Source: Barnesiella merdipullorum
GTDB lineage: Bacteria > Bacteroidota > Bacteroidia > Bacteroidales > Barnesiellaceae
DNA length: 13,903 nt
Assembly (NCBI GenBank): GCA_019116365.1
Contig: DXBT01000002.1
Coordinates: 1-13,903 of the forward strand
Direction of reading: 5' to 3'
Every line of letters starts with the position of its first letter. Position 1 is the first letter of the stretch. Positions 13,875-13,903 of this stretch are shown one piece after another. The notes below the pieces were generated by a model, which made no database searches, was not told where the DNA came from, and saw nothing but the letters and a program-made list of their open reading frames with translations. The translations under genes and the position numbers were made by a program.

Positions 13875-13903
13875 CGGTAGCCATCAAGAGGTTATCCGCA
13901 AGC

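Noticed and set aside
1..13903. Mobile element, CRISPR array or defence island
   Set aside because: No transposase, integrase, terminal inverted repeats, spaced repeat array or known defence domain was found. The nuclease is a NUC1-type enzyme in a housekeeping context.

Overview
The window looks like an ordinary chromosomal stretch from a Bacteroidales bacterium. The evidence is the gene families: a PanC neighbour of a half-length starch synthase followed by a DUF4270 lipoprotein. Bacteroidetes-type promoters are also present, with a -7 box TAnnTTTGC seen six times directly upstream of genes, and Shine-Dalgarno sequences are mostly absent. Coding DNA is moderately GC-rich (a little over half by eye) and the gaps are AT-rich. 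A Barnesiella-like relative would fit, but that is a guess. I see no transposase, integrase, phage gene or CRISPR array.

Layout. 136-2405 (minus): a membrane-anchored DNA/RNA non-specific endonuclease overlapping mnmE (tRNA U34 modification), ending in an intrinsic terminator at 66-90. 2526-4743 (plus): pepT (tripeptidase), a strong terminator hairpin, then miaA (tRNA A37 prenylation) starting only 18 bases after the T-run. 4793-8212 (minus): ffh (SRP GTPase), a 20-bp hairpin, folD (one-carbon folate metabolism) and a CapA-like metallophosphatase; these probably share the ffh promoter. 8368-10995 (minus): panC and panD (two steps of pantothenate synthesis), then a MATE-family exporter. 11213-13473 (plus): a protein that is only the N-terminal half of a GT5 glycogen/starch synthase, then a DUF4270 lipoprotein and a perfect terminator. 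13607-13757 (plus): a tRNA-Thr(CGT) with its own promoter and terminator. The last 146 bases hold a promoter, with three short direct repeats, that points out of the window.

Most genes are housekeeping (translation fidelity, protein targeting, vitamin synthesis). The least understood pair is the half-size GT5 protein with the DUF4270 lipoprotein. The GT5 protein lacks the sugar-nucleotide half and the KxGG loop of real starch synthases, so it is unlikely to make glycogen alone. I found no clearly new multi-gene system. The best second-look items are that pair, the pepT-miaA terminator arrangement, the ffh-folD hairpin, the face-to-face promoters at 2432-2461 and the repeats at the right edge.

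No stretch above 300 bases lacks a gene. The longest gaps are 10996-11212 (217 bases; the glgA-like promoter and probably that of panC), 13721-13903 (terminator, repeats, promoter), 13474-13647 (terminator and tRNA promoter) and 8213-8367 (ffh promoter; no clear MATE terminator).
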